NCBI GenBank assembly: GCA_900552565.1
Contig: USAK01000005.1
Location: 13,291 to 77,290, forward strand
From: an uncultured Selenomonas sp.
Lineage (GTDB): Bacteria; Bacillota; Negativicutes; Selenomonadales; Selenomonadaceae
Direction of reading: 5' to 3'
DNA: 64,000 bases
Shown: positions 18,589-27,294 of the stretch, in pieces
How the letters are laid out: each line of letters starts with the position of its first letter
Position numbering within the stretch: the first letter of the stretch is position 1
Program-made: the position numbers and the translations under genes
The notes under the pieces: model-generated
The model's database searches: none
Told to the model about the DNA's origin: nothing
What the model saw: the letters and a program-made list of their open reading frames with translations, nothing else

Positions 18589-19245
18589 TTGAAGAAACTC
18601 GTTGTAGCAATCGATGGCCCTGCCGGGGCCGGCAAGAGCACCGTGGCCCAGCTTGCGGCTAAGGAACTTGGCTATACGTACATTGATACGGGGGCGATGT
18701 ACCGCGCCGTGGCCTGGAAAGTCCTGCAGCAGGGCGGCGAAGTCACGGATGAACGCATCCTTGCGGTCGTGCCCGACATTGACGTGGACCTTTCCTATGA
18801 ACAGGGCAAAACGACCGTGCGCGTCGACGGCCAGGACGTCACGGGCGAAATCCGCACACCGGAAGTCAGTCATATCGTTTCGAAGGTCGCGGCCCTTGGC
18901 CCTGTGCGCGAAAAAATGGTCGACCTGCAGCGCAAGATGGCCGAGCGCGGCGGCGTGCTCATGGACGGCCGCGATATCGCGACAAATGTCCTGCCAAATG
19001 CTGATGTCAAGATTTATTTGACGGCCTCGATTGAAGAACGCGCAAAGCGCCGCTATAAAGAGCTCTGTGACAAGGGGCTCTCGGTGAAGCTTGCAGAAAT
19101 CCAGCATGATATTGTGGCGCGCGACAAGGCTGACATGGAGCGCGAGATTTCGCCGCTCGTCCAGGCGGACGATGCGGTGTTGCTCGATACGACGGGCATG
19201 TCCATCCCTGAGGTCGTGCAGAAAATCGTAGGAATGTGCAGGTGA
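18589..19245 (+). CDS. cmk: Cytidylate kinase
   Basis: Phosphorylates CMP and dCMP with ATP. The TTG at 18589 is preceded by GGAGG with an eight-base gap and gives 218 residues, the usual size. The P-loop GPAGAGKST is at 10-18, followed by the substrate motif YIDTGAMYRAVAW, the NMP-binding insert of the long bacterial type, and the lid region GRDIATNVLPNAD. The start is assigned from the ribosome site; an in-frame ATG at 18568 would need seven more residues with no support. plsC begins four bases after its stop, so the two are co-transcribed. Confidence 0.96.
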   Translation: MKKLVVAIDGPAGAGKSTVAQLAAKELGYTYIDTGAMYRAVAWKVLQQGGEVTDERILAVVPDIDVDLSYEQGKTTVRVDGQDVTGEIRTPEVSHIVSKVAALGPVREKMVDLQRKMAERGGVLMDGRDIATNVLPNADVKIYLTASIEERAKRRYKELCDKGLSVKLAEIQHDIVARDKADMEREISPLVQADDAVLLDTTGMSIPEVVQKIVGMCR

Positions 19246-19249
19246 TTTG

Positions 19250-19855
19250 ATGCTTTATTCTATCTTGCGCGTTGTCTTTACGCTGCTGTTCGGCATTGTC
19301 TTCCGTACGAAAACGTATGGGAAGGAAAATCTGCCGGCAGAAGGCCCCGTCATCCTCGCGGCCAATCACCTGAGCAATTGGGACCCGCCGCTCCTCGCGA
19401 CGTTTATCCTGCGTCCCGTGAGCTACATGGCCAAGATTGAGCTTTTCGAGCATCCAATCTTTGGCGCGGCCATCCGCAGTTGCCATGCCTTTCCTGTAAA
19501 ACGCGGCGCGGCCGACCGCGGTGCCATCAAAGCTGCCCTGCAGGTCCTGAAGATGGGCCATGTACTTGGGCTTTTCCCCGAAGGCACGCGCAGCCGGGAT
19601 GGCCATCAGCATAAGGCAGAGGCCGGTGTCGGCCTCATTGCAGCGATGAGCGGCGCTCCCGTCGTGCCTGCCTGCATTATCGGCACAGACCACATTCTGC
19701 AGAACGGCGGCTTCCTGCCGAAGCTCCGCGTCGCCTACGGCAAGCCCATGTATTTTAAGGGCGACCGCCGCGATAAGGAGCAGCTCGCCGCTTTTTCGCA
19801 GGAAATCATGGCACATATTGCGAAGATGCGGGAAGAAATTGAAAAAATTTCATAA
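19250..19855 (+). CDS. plsC: 1-acyl-sn-glycerol-3-phosphate acyltransferase
   Basis: Membrane-bound enzyme that acylates lysophosphatidic acid to phosphatidic acid. The 201-residue product has a hydrophobic N-terminus (LRVVFTLLFGIVF), the catalytic NHLSNWDP (H40-D45, HX4D), the glycerol-phosphate-binding FPEGTRSRDG near 105-114 and VPACIIGTD. The ATG at 19250 is preferred over the TTG at 19247; AGGTGA lies just upstream, overlapping the cmk stop. Placement after cmk recurs in Firmicutes. PlsY, the preceding enzyme of the pathway, is encoded further on at 24702. Confidence 0.93.
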   Translation: MLYSILRVVFTLLFGIVFRTKTYGKENLPAEGPVILAANHLSNWDPPLLATFILRPVSYMAKIELFEHPIFGAAIRSCHAFPVKRGAADRGAIKAALQVLKMGHVLGLFPEGTRSRDGHQHKAEAGVGLIAAMSGAPVVPACIIGTDHILQNGGFLPKLRVAYGKPMYFKGDRRDKEQLAAFSQEIMAHIAKMREEIEKIS

Positions 19856-19861
19856 AACCAT

Positions 19862-19890
19862 TTGCCTGACGCCCTTAGGCATGATATACT
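19862..19890 (+). promoter_or_regulatory. Candidate promoter of ispH-rpsA
   Basis: TTGCCT (19862-19867), 17-base spacer, TATACT (19885-19890). Confidence 0.55.
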
Positions 19891-19955
19891 AGGCTATAGA
19901 TTGTAAAAAAGCCTTCTGGGCGTTTTGCAAGAATATGATTTATGGTGGTAGATGT

Positions 19956-20783
19956 ATGGAAGTCATCTTAGCAGATTATCTGGGATTTTGCTACGGCGTC
20001 AAGCGCGCCATCAAGATTGCCAGGGAAAATGCTTCCGCAGACGGGACCTCCTGTACACTCGGCCCCATCATCCACAATCCGCAGATGGTCGACCGGCTGC
20101 GGCGCGAAGGCGTCGGCTCAGTAAACCGCCTGGAGGATATGGAGAAAGGGACCATCATCATTCGCTCGCACGGCGTAGGCCCGCAGGTCTACGATGAGGC
20201 AGAGAAACGCGGCCTAAACCTGGTCGATGCGACCTGTCCTCATGTCAAGAAAGCACAGCTTTCGGCCAAAGAGCTCGTGGATGAAGGGTACAGTGTGGTC
20301 ATTATCGGAGAAAAGGAACATCCGGAGGTCAAGAGTATTTTTGAATGGTCTTCGGGCAAGGCACAGATTGTAGAGACGGAGGAAGAAGCGTCTAAGCTTG
20401 AACCCTGCGGCAAACTCGGCATCGTGTGCCAGACGACATTTTCAGGAGCGCGCTTCCGGCAGATTGTCATGCGTCTTCTGGAGAAGTCAAGGGATATCAG
20501 AATCCTGCGAACCATCTGTACAGCGACAGACCAGCGACAGGCCGCTGCCATAGATCTTGCCAGCAAGGTTGACCTCATGCTGGTCATCGGCGGCAAGAAC
20601 AGTGCCAACACGACAAGGCTTGCACAGCTTTGTTCCGAAAAGTGCCTGACTTACCATATCGAAACTGCGGCAGAACTGCAGAACGAATGGTTTGACAAAA
20701 TAAAAAAAATTGGTATTACAGCTGGTGCTTCTACACCGGACTGGATTATCAAGGAGGTATATAAAAAGTGTCAGAACAGATGA
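19956..20783 (+). CDS. ispH: 4-hydroxy-3-methylbut-2-enyl diphosphate reductase
   Basis: Last step of the MEP isoprenoid pathway, reducing HMBPP to IPP and DMAPP with a [4Fe-4S] cluster. The 275-residue protein has the three cluster cysteines in GFCYGV (C12), ATCPHV (C94) and TICTAT (C188), plus EKEHPEV and the substrate-binding SANTTRL. The ATG at 19956 follows GGTGGTAG; ATGs at 19935 and 19942 are less well placed, and the protein aligns from MEVILAD. Its last 16 bases overlap the start of rpsA in the -1 frame and contain the rpsA ribosome site just upstream. In many clostridia the same two genes are fused into one protein. Confidence 0.96.
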   Translation: MEVILADYLGFCYGVKRAIKIARENASADGTSCTLGPIIHNPQMVDRLRREGVGSVNRLEDMEKGTIIIRSHGVGPQVYDEAEKRGLNLVDATCPHVKKAQLSAKELVDEGYSVVIIGEKEHPEVKSIFEWSSGKAQIVETEEEASKLEPCGKLGIVCQTTFSGARFRQIVMRLLEKSRDIRILRTICTATDQRQAAAIDLASKVDLMLVIGGKNSANTTRLAQLCSEKCLTYHIETAAELQNEWFDKIKKIGITAGASTPDWIIKEVYKKCQNR

Positions 20784-21829
20784 ACATGGAAGAATTATTA
20801 GCGCAGGAGTCTATGCCGGATCTCCAGGAACGCACTACGGTAAAAGGTAAAGTCGTTCAGGTAAACCGCGACGAGGCTTATGTTGATATCGGATACAAGC
20901 AGGAGATTCCTATTCCGAAGCGCGAGCTGGCTTATCCGGCTCCGGAGTCCGCAGAAGATGTTGTCAAAGTTGGCGACGAGATCGATGTTTACATCGTATC
21001 CCTCGGCGGCGACAACGGCGGTATCCTCTCCAAAGTCAAGGCTGACCGCATGGTCGCTTGGAAAGAGATGGAGAAGAAGAAAGAAGCAGATGAGACGGTT
21101 CAGGCTCATATCACTCAGGTAGTCAAGGGCGGCCTTGTTGCTTCCGTTGAAGGCCTGCGCGGCTTCATTCCGGCATCCCAGATGGAACTCCATTTCGTCA
21201 AGGATCTCTCCGTTTATGTTGGCCAGACGGTCGATGCTAAGATCATCGAGATCGATGTTCACAAGCAGCGCCTCGTCCTTTCCCGCCGTGCTATCCTCGA
21301 AGCTGAGCGCGCTAAGAAAGAAGCAGAAGTCTTCGCTACGCTCGAAGCTGGCCAGACGGTACGCGGTACGGTTAAGCGCCTCGTTGACTACGGTGCTTTC
21401 ATCGATATCGGCGGCGTAGACGGTCTTGCTCATATCTCCGACCTCGCTTGGCACCGTGTTAAGCATCCGTCGGATGTTCTCGAAGTTGGTCAGGAACTCG
21501 ACGTTTACGTCAAGAGCGTTGACCCGGAGAGCAAGCGTATTTCGCTGTCCGTTAAAGACACGATGCGTGACCCGTGGTATGACCATGCTGAGAAGTACAG
21601 CGAAGGCCAGATCATCGAAGGCAAAGTCATCAAACTGACGGACTTCGGTGCATTCATGGAAATCGAGCCGGGCTTTGACGGCCTGATCCCGATGGGCGAA
21701 CTCGCTGATAAGCGCATCGAGCGCGCTGACGAAGCCGTTCATGTCGGCGACGAAGTACGCGTTAAGATCCTGCGCATCGACACGAAGCGCAAACGCATTT
21801 CGCTGTCCATCACGAAAGCTCGTGACTAA
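20768..21829 (+). CDS. rpsA: 30S ribosomal protein S1 (four S1 domains)
   Basis: RNA-binding translation protein built of four S1 repeats in 353 residues: about 20-90, 105-172, 190-260 (GTVKRLVDYGAFIDIGG) and 275-345 (GKVIKLTDFGAFMEIEPG). The short, four-domain form is the Firmicute type. The start is a GTG at 20768, nine bases after AAGGAGGT, overlapping ispH by 16 bases; ATGs at 20780 and 20786 are too far from the ribosome site. Codon choice differs from neighbours, with many GCT and GTT codons, as expected for a highly expressed gene. Co-expression with ispH is implied by the overlap. Confidence 0.95.
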   Translation: MSEQMNMEELLAQESMPDLQERTTVKGKVVQVNRDEAYVDIGYKQEIPIPKRELAYPAPESAEDVVKVGDEIDVYIVSLGGDNGGILSKVKADRMVAWKEMEKKKEADETVQAHITQVVKGGLVASVEGLRGFIPASQMELHFVKDLSVYVGQTVDAKIIEIDVHKQRLVLSRRAILEAERAKKEAEVFATLEAGQTVRGTVKRLVDYGAFIDIGGVDGLAHISDLAWHRVKHPSDVLEVGQELDVYVKSVDPESKRISLSVKDTMRDPWYDHAEKYSEGQIIEGKVIKLTDFGAFMEIEPGFDGLIPMGELADKRIERADEAVHVGDEVRVKILRIDTKRKRISLSITKARD

Positions 21830-21867
21830 TCCGGACACTGCGTCTAAAATAAGATAAGACATTCTGA

Positions 21868-21899
21868 GGAGTGATGATTTATGCATCACTCCTTTGTTT
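21868..21899 (+). terminator. Hairpin after rpsA, probable terminator
   Basis: Perfect nine-pair stem GGAGTGATG/CATCACTCC with a seven-base loop, followed by TTTGTTT. The interrupted T-run makes it a moderate call. Confidence 0.55.
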
Positions 21900-21920
21900 G
21901 TAGTGTAAGAGAGTAAGAAA

Positions 21921-23330
21921 ATGAGCAAATACTATCCGGGCATCGTCCTGCGCGTATATCCTGGCAGCCTCGCAGAGGAACTGGAGCTTGTGCCAGGCGA
22001 TAAGATTCTTGAAATCAATGGGCAGAAACTGCGCGACATCATCGACCTGAGCTTTGCCATGGCCGACGAAGAAATCGATATGCTCGTCGAGCACAAAGAC
22101 GGCGAGCAGGAGATGATATCCTTCGAAAAGGACATTGACGAGGAACTCGGTGTTGAATTCCAGTCCGCGGTCTTCGATGGCATCCGCAACTGCGCCAATC
22201 ACTGCTATTTCTGCTTTGTCGATATGATTGCCCCGCATATGCGCCAGAGTCTTTCCATCAAGGATGATGACTATCGTCTGTCGTTCCTTTACGGCAACTT
22301 TGTCACGATGACAAATATGGGGCCGAACGATTTCAAGCGCATCAAGCAGTTTCATCTGTCGCCGCTGTTTGTCTCGGTGCAGTGCATGAACCCGCAGCTG
22401 CGTGCCGAGATGCTGCGCTGCCCCGGTGCGGCCAGAATTGCTGAACAGCTCGACAATCTTGAGGCTGCAGGTGCGGATTACCATACGCAGGTCGTGCTCT
22501 GTGCCGGCCTCAATGACGGCAAAGAGCTTGAGCGGACTATCCGCGAGATTGTCGCACGCCGCCCGCATGCGCTTTCGCTGGCCATCGTGCCGGTCGGCAT
22601 TACGAAGTACCGTACGGACCCCTTCCCGTTGCATCAGTTTGACGCCGAAGGCGCAGCGCGTGTCATTGATGAAGTCGAGAAATGGCAGAAGAAGATACAG
22701 GTCGAAGAAGGCCGGACGTTCATCTACCTCGGGGATGAGTTTTACTTCCTTGCCGGGCGTCCGGTGCCGCCGACGGAGTTCTACGACGGTTTCCCGCAGC
22801 TCGACAACGGCATCGGCCTGACGCGCAGCTTCATCAACGACTGGCAGCAGGAAGCCGAAGAGACAGAGACCGTTTCTGCTTACGCAACGCCTGTCCATCT
22901 TGATGTGGTCACGGGCACAGCCGTGGCGCCTGTCATGCGCGAGCTCGCGGAGAAGGCCGAGCAGCAGGTGAAGAACCTTCATGTGCGCATCGTGCCGGTC
23001 GAGAACCTGCATTTCGGTACGACAGTCAATGTCTCGGGACTGCTGACGGCTCACGATATCATGGAGAAGCTGCAGGGCCTTGAAGGGCCGCGCGACGGCA
23101 TCCTGATTCCGGAGCCAGCCCTGCGTTCCGGCGAGGACATCTTCCTCGATGATGTGAGCCTTGAGGAGGTGCGCGCTGAATTCCCGCAGAGCCGCATTGA
23201 GCCGGTGCAGACAGGGAAGGACTATTACCGCGCCCTGACCGACTGGCTGCATTACCAGAAACGCCGCGCCGGTGAGACGGCCTACATGTGGCAGAGCAAC
23301 GCCGGCTATACGAAAAATATTCAGTATTAA
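21921..23330 (+). CDS. DUF512 family protein with PDZ and radical-SAM-like domains
   Basis: Conserved protein of unknown function, 469 residues. The N-terminal 60 residues resemble a PDZ fold (GSLAEELELVPGDKILEING). A cysteine cluster CANHCYFC (C91, C95, C98) has the CX3CX2C spacing of radical SAM enzymes and is followed by the family signature DDDYRLSFLYGNF. The C-terminal half is the DUF512 region (CAGLNDGKELERTI; VPVGITKYR). A ribosome site is only weakly visible (AGAGAGTAAG). It lies between rpsA and der. Databases describe relatives as putative FeS oxidoreductases; no reaction should be assumed. Confidence 0.85.
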   Translation: MSKYYPGIVLRVYPGSLAEELELVPGDKILEINGQKLRDIIDLSFAMADEEIDMLVEHKDGEQEMISFEKDIDEELGVEFQSAVFDGIRNCANHCYFCFVDMIAPHMRQSLSIKDDDYRLSFLYGNFVTMTNMGPNDFKRIKQFHLSPLFVSVQCMNPQLRAEMLRCPGAARIAEQLDNLEAAGADYHTQVVLCAGLNDGKELERTIREIVARRPHALSLAIVPVGITKYRTDPFPLHQFDAEGAARVIDEVEKWQKKIQVEEGRTFIYLGDEFYFLAGRPVPPTEFYDGFPQLDNGIGLTRSFINDWQQEAEETETVSAYATPVHLDVVTGTAVAPVMRELAEKAEQQVKNLHVRIVPVENLHFGTTVNVSGLLTAHDIMEKLQGLEGPRDGILIPEPALRSGEDIFLDDVSLEEVRAEFPQSRIEPVQTGKDYYRALTDWLHYQKRRAGETAYMWQSNAGYTKNIQY

Positions 23331-23370
23331 TGAACGTTATTTTGAATCTTATAGAGAAAGAGGGATGAAT

Positions 23371-24702
23371 ATGAGCAAACCAATCGTAGCGATTGTCGGA
23401 CGTCCGAATGTCGGCAAGTCCACGCTGTTTAACCAGATCGGCAAGAAGCGTGTCTCCATCGTCGACGATATGCCGGGCGTCACGCGCGACCGCATTTATC
23501 TGGATGCCGAATGGCTCAACCAGCATTTTACGATGATTGATACCGGCGGCATCGAATTTGACGAGAGCAATCATATATTGAAATCCATGCGTCAGCAGGC
23601 ACAGCTGGCCATGGAAGAGGCCGATGTCATCCTGTTCCTCGTCGATGGCCGCGCCGGCCTGACGACGGCGGATGAGGAAGTCGCACGCCTGCTGCGCAGC
23701 ACGAAGAAGCCGGTCATTCTGGCGGTCAATAAAATCGACAGTCCGCAGCGTGCCATGGATGTCTATGAATTCTACAATCTCGGTCTTGGCGACCCGATTC
23801 CTATTTCGGCTTCCAATGCCATGAACCTCGGCGACCTGCTCGATGCGATTGTGGCGGCTTTCCCGAAAAAAGAGGAAGAAGTCAAAGATGAGGATGAAAT
23901 CAGCATCGCGGTCATTGGCCGCCCAAATGTCGGCAAGTCCTCGATTGTCAACGCCATCCTCGGTGAGGAGCGCGTCATTGTCAGCGATGTGCCGGGCACG
24001 ACGCGTGATGCCATCGATACGCATTTCACGAAGGACGGCACGAAATTCACGCTGATTGATACGGCCGGCATGCGCCGCCGTGGCAAAATCGATGAGCCTG
24101 TCGAACGCTACAGCGTCATGCGCTCCCTGCGCGCCATTGACCGTGCCGACGTCGTGCTCATGATGATCAATGCTTTTGAAGGCATCACAGAGCAGGACAA
24201 GAAGATTGCCGGTTATGCCCATGAGTCGGGCAAGGGCGTGGTCATTGTCGTCAACAAGTGGGATATTTATCCAAACAAGGATGACAAATCGACGCTGCGC
24301 TTTACGGATGAGCTGCGCGATAAACTCGGCTTCCTGCAGTATGCGCCGGTCCTCTACACGTCGGCCCTGACGGGACAGCGCGTGACGCGCGTGACAGAAC
24401 TCGTCAAATACGTCGCGGAGCAGCAGGCCATGCGCATCAAGACGAGTGTCCTCAATGAGCTCATCCGCGATGCCGTGTCCATCAACCCGCCGCCGATGCA
24501 CCGCGGCCGTCAGCTCAAGATTCTCTTTATGACGCAGACGGACATCTGCCCGCCGAAATTCATCATCTTCGTCAATGACCCGGAGCTCATGCATTTCTCG
24601 TATCTGCGCTTCATCGAGAACCGCCTGCGCGAACAGTTCGGCTTTGAGGGCACGCCGCTGCGCCTCATCGTACGTGCGCGCAAAGAAGAGGAGGATTACT
24701 GA
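23371..24702 (+). CDS. der: Ribosome biogenesis GTPase Der (EngA)
   Basis: Double GTPase needed for 50S assembly; 443 residues. Two G domains are visible: the first with GRPNVGKST at 10-18, DTGG and NKID, the second with GRPNVGKSS near 183, DTAGMRR and NKWD. A C-terminal KH-like domain follows (PPPMHRGRQLKILF). The ATG at 23371 has AAAGAGGG seven bases upstream; the preceding ATG at 23365 is also in frame and gives two more residues. The open frame reaches back into the DUF512 gene without a start signal. The stop overlaps the plsY start by one base (TGATG). Confidence 0.97.
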   Translation: MSKPIVAIVGRPNVGKSTLFNQIGKKRVSIVDDMPGVTRDRIYLDAEWLNQHFTMIDTGGIEFDESNHILKSMRQQAQLAMEEADVILFLVDGRAGLTTADEEVARLLRSTKKPVILAVNKIDSPQRAMDVYEFYNLGLGDPIPISASNAMNLGDLLDAIVAAFPKKEEEVKDEDEISIAVIGRPNVGKSSIVNAILGEERVIVSDVPGTTRDAIDTHFTKDGTKFTLIDTAGMRRRGKIDEPVERYSVMRSLRAIDRADVVLMMINAFEGITEQDKKIAGYAHESGKGVVIVVNKWDIYPNKDDKSTLRFTDELRDKLGFLQYAPVLYTSALTGQRVTRVTELVKYVAEQQAMRIKTSVLNELIRDAVSINPPPMHRGRQLKILFMTQTDICPPKFIIFVNDPELMHFSYLRFIENRLREQFGFEGTPLRLIVRARKEEEDY

Positions 24703-25301
24703 TGGGGGCTGTCATCTTCGTCTGCCTGCTCAGCTATCTGCTGGGCTCCATCCCGAACGGTCTCGTCTTCGGCAGGCTGCTCTGGCATGTTGACCTGCGC
24801 GAGTACGGCAGTCACAACATCGGTGCGACCAATGCCTGGCGTACGCTCGGCAAGGGGCCTGGCTTTCTGATTTTCCTGCTGGACTTCCTCAAGGGAGCAT
24901 TGAGCGTCTATGCCGCGGAAGTCTTTGTTGGCACACCGCTCATTATGGTCCTTGCGGGCATTCTGGCCATTATCGGCCACTCGTGCTCCCTGTTCCTTCA
25001 TTTTAAAGGGGGCAAGGGCGTAGCGACGGGGCTTGGCGTCATTGCGATGCTCATGCCGGTGCCGAGTCTCATCGTTTTTCTCGTCTGGCTCGTCATCGTC
25101 ATGATTACGAAGTACGTCTCGCTCGGCTCCTGCATCGCGGCAGCCCTTGTGCCTGTCCTTGCTTATGTATGGGGCTATCCGCTACCGTACACGGTGTTTG
25201 GCATCTTAGCCGCGGCGTTCATCATCATCCGCCACAAGGCCAACATCATCCGCCTGATGAATGGCACTGAAAATAAAATCCATGCCGGCCATCGGCATTG
25301 A
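24702..25301 (+). CDS. plsY: Glycerol-3-phosphate acyltransferase PlsY
   Basis: Integral membrane enzyme that transfers acyl groups from acyl-phosphate to glycerol-3-phosphate. The 199-residue protein has about five hydrophobic segments and the three PlsY cytoplasmic motifs: GSIPNGLVFGR (near 15-25), GSHNIGATNAWR (near 36-47) and HFKGGKGVATG (near 103-113). der-plsY adjacency is frequent in Firmicutes. The one-base overlap with der implies translational coupling. A strong terminator follows, so plsY ends the unit. Together with plsC at 19250, both early acylations of phospholipid synthesis are covered in the window. Confidence 0.97.
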   Translation: MGAVIFVCLLSYLLGSIPNGLVFGRLLWHVDLREYGSHNIGATNAWRTLGKGPGFLIFLLDFLKGALSVYAAEVFVGTPLIMVLAGILAIIGHSCSLFLHFKGGKGVATGLGVIAMLMPVPSLIVFLVWLVIVMITKYVSLGSCIAAALVPVLAYVWGYPLPYTVFGILAAAFIIIRHKANIIRLMNGTENKIHAGHRH

Positions 25302-25357
25302 AGCATTTTTCTGTGTCTGGCCGTCTTATGTACGTTTTTCATATATATTTGTTCACA

Positions 25358-25382
25358 GCCCGCTGACGCGGGCCTTTTTTTT
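25358..25382 (+). terminator. Intrinsic terminator after plsY
   Basis: Perfect six-pair stem GCCCGC/GCGGGC with a TGAC loop, followed by C and eight T. Confidence 0.93.
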
Positions 25383-25453
25383 ACAGTCAGCGAGTGGAAA
25401 GTTAACATTTTGTGAAAGAAATCCCCGCTATTTGGACAAATTAGGAAATTTCA

Positions 25454-25483
25454 TTGGCATTTGTGCACATATTATGGTATACT
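25454..25483 (+). promoter_or_regulatory. Candidate promoter of the ACT-hom-thrB unit
   Basis: TTGGCA (25454-25459), 18-base spacer, TATACT (25478-25483); the first gene starts 42 bases downstream. Confidence 0.55.
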
Positions 25484-25524
25484 ATCCTTTGTCAAAAGAA
25501 TAGTATCCATTGGAGGCGTAATAT

Positions 25525-25971
25525 ATGAACAACGATAAAAGCGGTTTCTTCCTCGTCCGTGAGGAAATCCTGCCAGAGGCAATCAAGAAGACCATCCGCG
25601 TCAAGGAGATGCTCAAGCGCGGCGATGCCCGCACCATCAACGAGGCCGTCGAAAAGATGGAACTCTCGCGCAGTGCGTATTATAAGTACAAGGATTATGT
25701 ATTCCCGTTCTATGAGGCCAGCCAGAACAAGATTGTCACGCTGACGCTGCTCTTAGAGCATAAGAAGGGTGTACTCTCGAGCGTGCTCAACACGATTTCG
25801 GCAGATTCCGGCAGCATCATGACCATCAACCAGGGCATTCCTTTGCAGGGCGTGGCCAATGCTACGGTTTCCATTGAGACGGCCAATCTCTCGGTTGACC
25901 TTGAGGCCCTGCTCGACAAGCTGCGCATGGTCGATGGTGTCAAACGTCTCGAAGTCCTCGGACAGTCGTAA
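25525..25971 (+). CDS. ACT domain protein, UPF0735 (PheB-like)
   Basis: Small putative amino-acid-sensing protein of 148 residues. The first 65 residues form a helical, possibly DNA- or protein-binding part (RTINEAVEKMELSRSAYYKYKDYV), and residues 70-145 are an ACT domain (IVTLTLLLEHKKGVLSSVLN). This is the UPF0735 or PheB family. It sits directly upstream of homoserine dehydrogenase, and the same order is seen in other Firmicutes, so a role in sensing an aspartate-family amino acid is plausible but inferred. The ATG is preceded by GGAGGCG. hom starts 18 bases after its stop. Confidence 0.85.
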   Translation: MNNDKSGFFLVREEILPEAIKKTIRVKEMLKRGDARTINEAVEKMELSRSAYYKYKDYVFPFYEASQNKIVTLTLLLEHKKGVLSSVLNTISADSGSIMTINQGIPLQGVANATVSIETANLSVDLEALLDKLRMVDGVKRLEVLGQS

Positions 25972-25989
25972 GGAAAGAAGGTGTGTCGA

Positions 25990-27291
25990 ATGGAAAAAGT
26001 TATACATGTTGGTCTGCTCGGCTCTGGTACGGTTGGTTCCGGCGTCATTAAGGTGCTCGATATGAACCGCCCCCAGATTACAGAACGCGTCGGCACACCA
26101 ATTGAGATTAAGACCGTCCTTGTGCGCGACGTGAAAAAACCGCGTCCGTATCTTGGCAATGTCAACCTGACGGACAATATCGACGATATTCTCAATGACC
26201 CGGAAATTGATGTTGTCGTTGAGCTCATGGGCGGCCTTCATCCGGCGCGCGAGTATATGCTGCGCGCCATGGAAGCCGGCAAGAGCGTCGTGACGGCCAA
26301 TAAGGATGTCGTAGCGCAGTTCGGCAAGGACATGTTCGATATGGCCGAGCAGAAGGATGTGGATTTCCGTTTTGAGGCCAGCGTCGGCGGCGGCATCCCC
26401 ATCATCACGCCGCTCAAGCAGTGTCTGACGGCCAACCGCATCACCGAGCTTCTCGGCATCGTCAACGGTACGACGAACTACATGCTGACGAAAATGACGG
26501 AATGCGGCTCTGACTACGATACGGTGCTCAAGGAAGCACAGGCCAAGGGCTATGCCGAAGCCAATCCGTCGGCTGATGTCGACGGTCTCGATGCCGCGCG
26601 CAAGACGGCCATTCTCGCGTCGCTCGCCTTCAACACGCGCGTACAGCTCGAAGATGTTTCGGTTGAGGGCATCACGAAAATCACGCCGGATGACATCGAA
26701 TATGCCAAGGACCTCGGCTATGTTATCAAGCTGCTCGCTGTCGGCAAAGACTCGGATGAGCATGGCGTCGATGTGCGCGTTCATCCGGTATTCCTGCCCA
26801 AGACGCATCCGTTGGCCTCGGTCAATGGCGTGTACAATGCCATTTTCGTGCGCGGTAATGCCATCGGCGAGGCCATGTTCTACGGTCAGGGCGCTGGCTC
26901 GCTGCCGACGGCTTCGGCTGTCGTCTCGGATATCATCGATGTGGCCCGCGACATCATCAACCGCACGTTCGGCCATGTGCGCTGTACGTGCTACGAGAAG
27001 AAGAAAATCTGTCCGCTCGACAAGACGTCTTCTTCGTATTACGTCCGTCTGCTCGTCGATGATAAGCCGGGCGTCCTCGGTGCGATTGCCACGGCATTCG
27101 GCGATGCCGGCGTCAGCCTCAAATCGGTCATCCAGACGCGCCGCAATGTCGTCGACCATGCGGAGATTGTCGCCATCACGCATCTTGTCAAGCACAAGCG
27201 CATCGAGAAGGCACTCACCGCACTCAAGGCTCTGCCGGTCGTCGATGAGGTACGCAATGTCATTCGTGTTGAGAATGAGGAACGGGGGTAA
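25990..27291 (+). CDS. hom: Homoserine dehydrogenase
   Basis: Reduces aspartate semialdehyde to homoserine, the branch to threonine and methionine. 433 residues from the ATG at 25990, eight bases after AGAAGG; a GTG at 25981 in frame overlaps the ribosome site. The Rossmann motif is GLLGSGTVGSG (8-18). Catalytic-domain signatures are TANKDVVA, GGGIPIITPL and GIVNGTTNYML. The C-terminal 85 residues are an ACT domain (DDKPGVLGAIATAFGDAGVS), so feedback by threonine is expected. It is followed after three bases by thrB. Confidence 0.97.
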   Translation: MEKVIHVGLLGSGTVGSGVIKVLDMNRPQITERVGTPIEIKTVLVRDVKKPRPYLGNVNLTDNIDDILNDPEIDVVVELMGGLHPAREYMLRAMEAGKSVVTANKDVVAQFGKDMFDMAEQKDVDFRFEASVGGGIPIITPLKQCLTANRITELLGIVNGTTNYMLTKMTECGSDYDTVLKEAQAKGYAEANPSADVDGLDAARKTAILASLAFNTRVQLEDVSVEGITKITPDDIEYAKDLGYVIKLLAVGKDSDEHGVDVRVHPVFLPKTHPLASVNGVYNAIFVRGNAIGEAMFYGQGAGSLPTASAVVSDIIDVARDIINRTFGHVRCTCYEKKKICPLDKTSSSYYVRLLVDDKPGVLGAIATAFGDAGVSLKSVIQTRRNVVDHAEIVAITHLVKHKRIEKALTALKALPVVDEVRNVIRVENEERG

Positions 27292-27294
27292 AAT

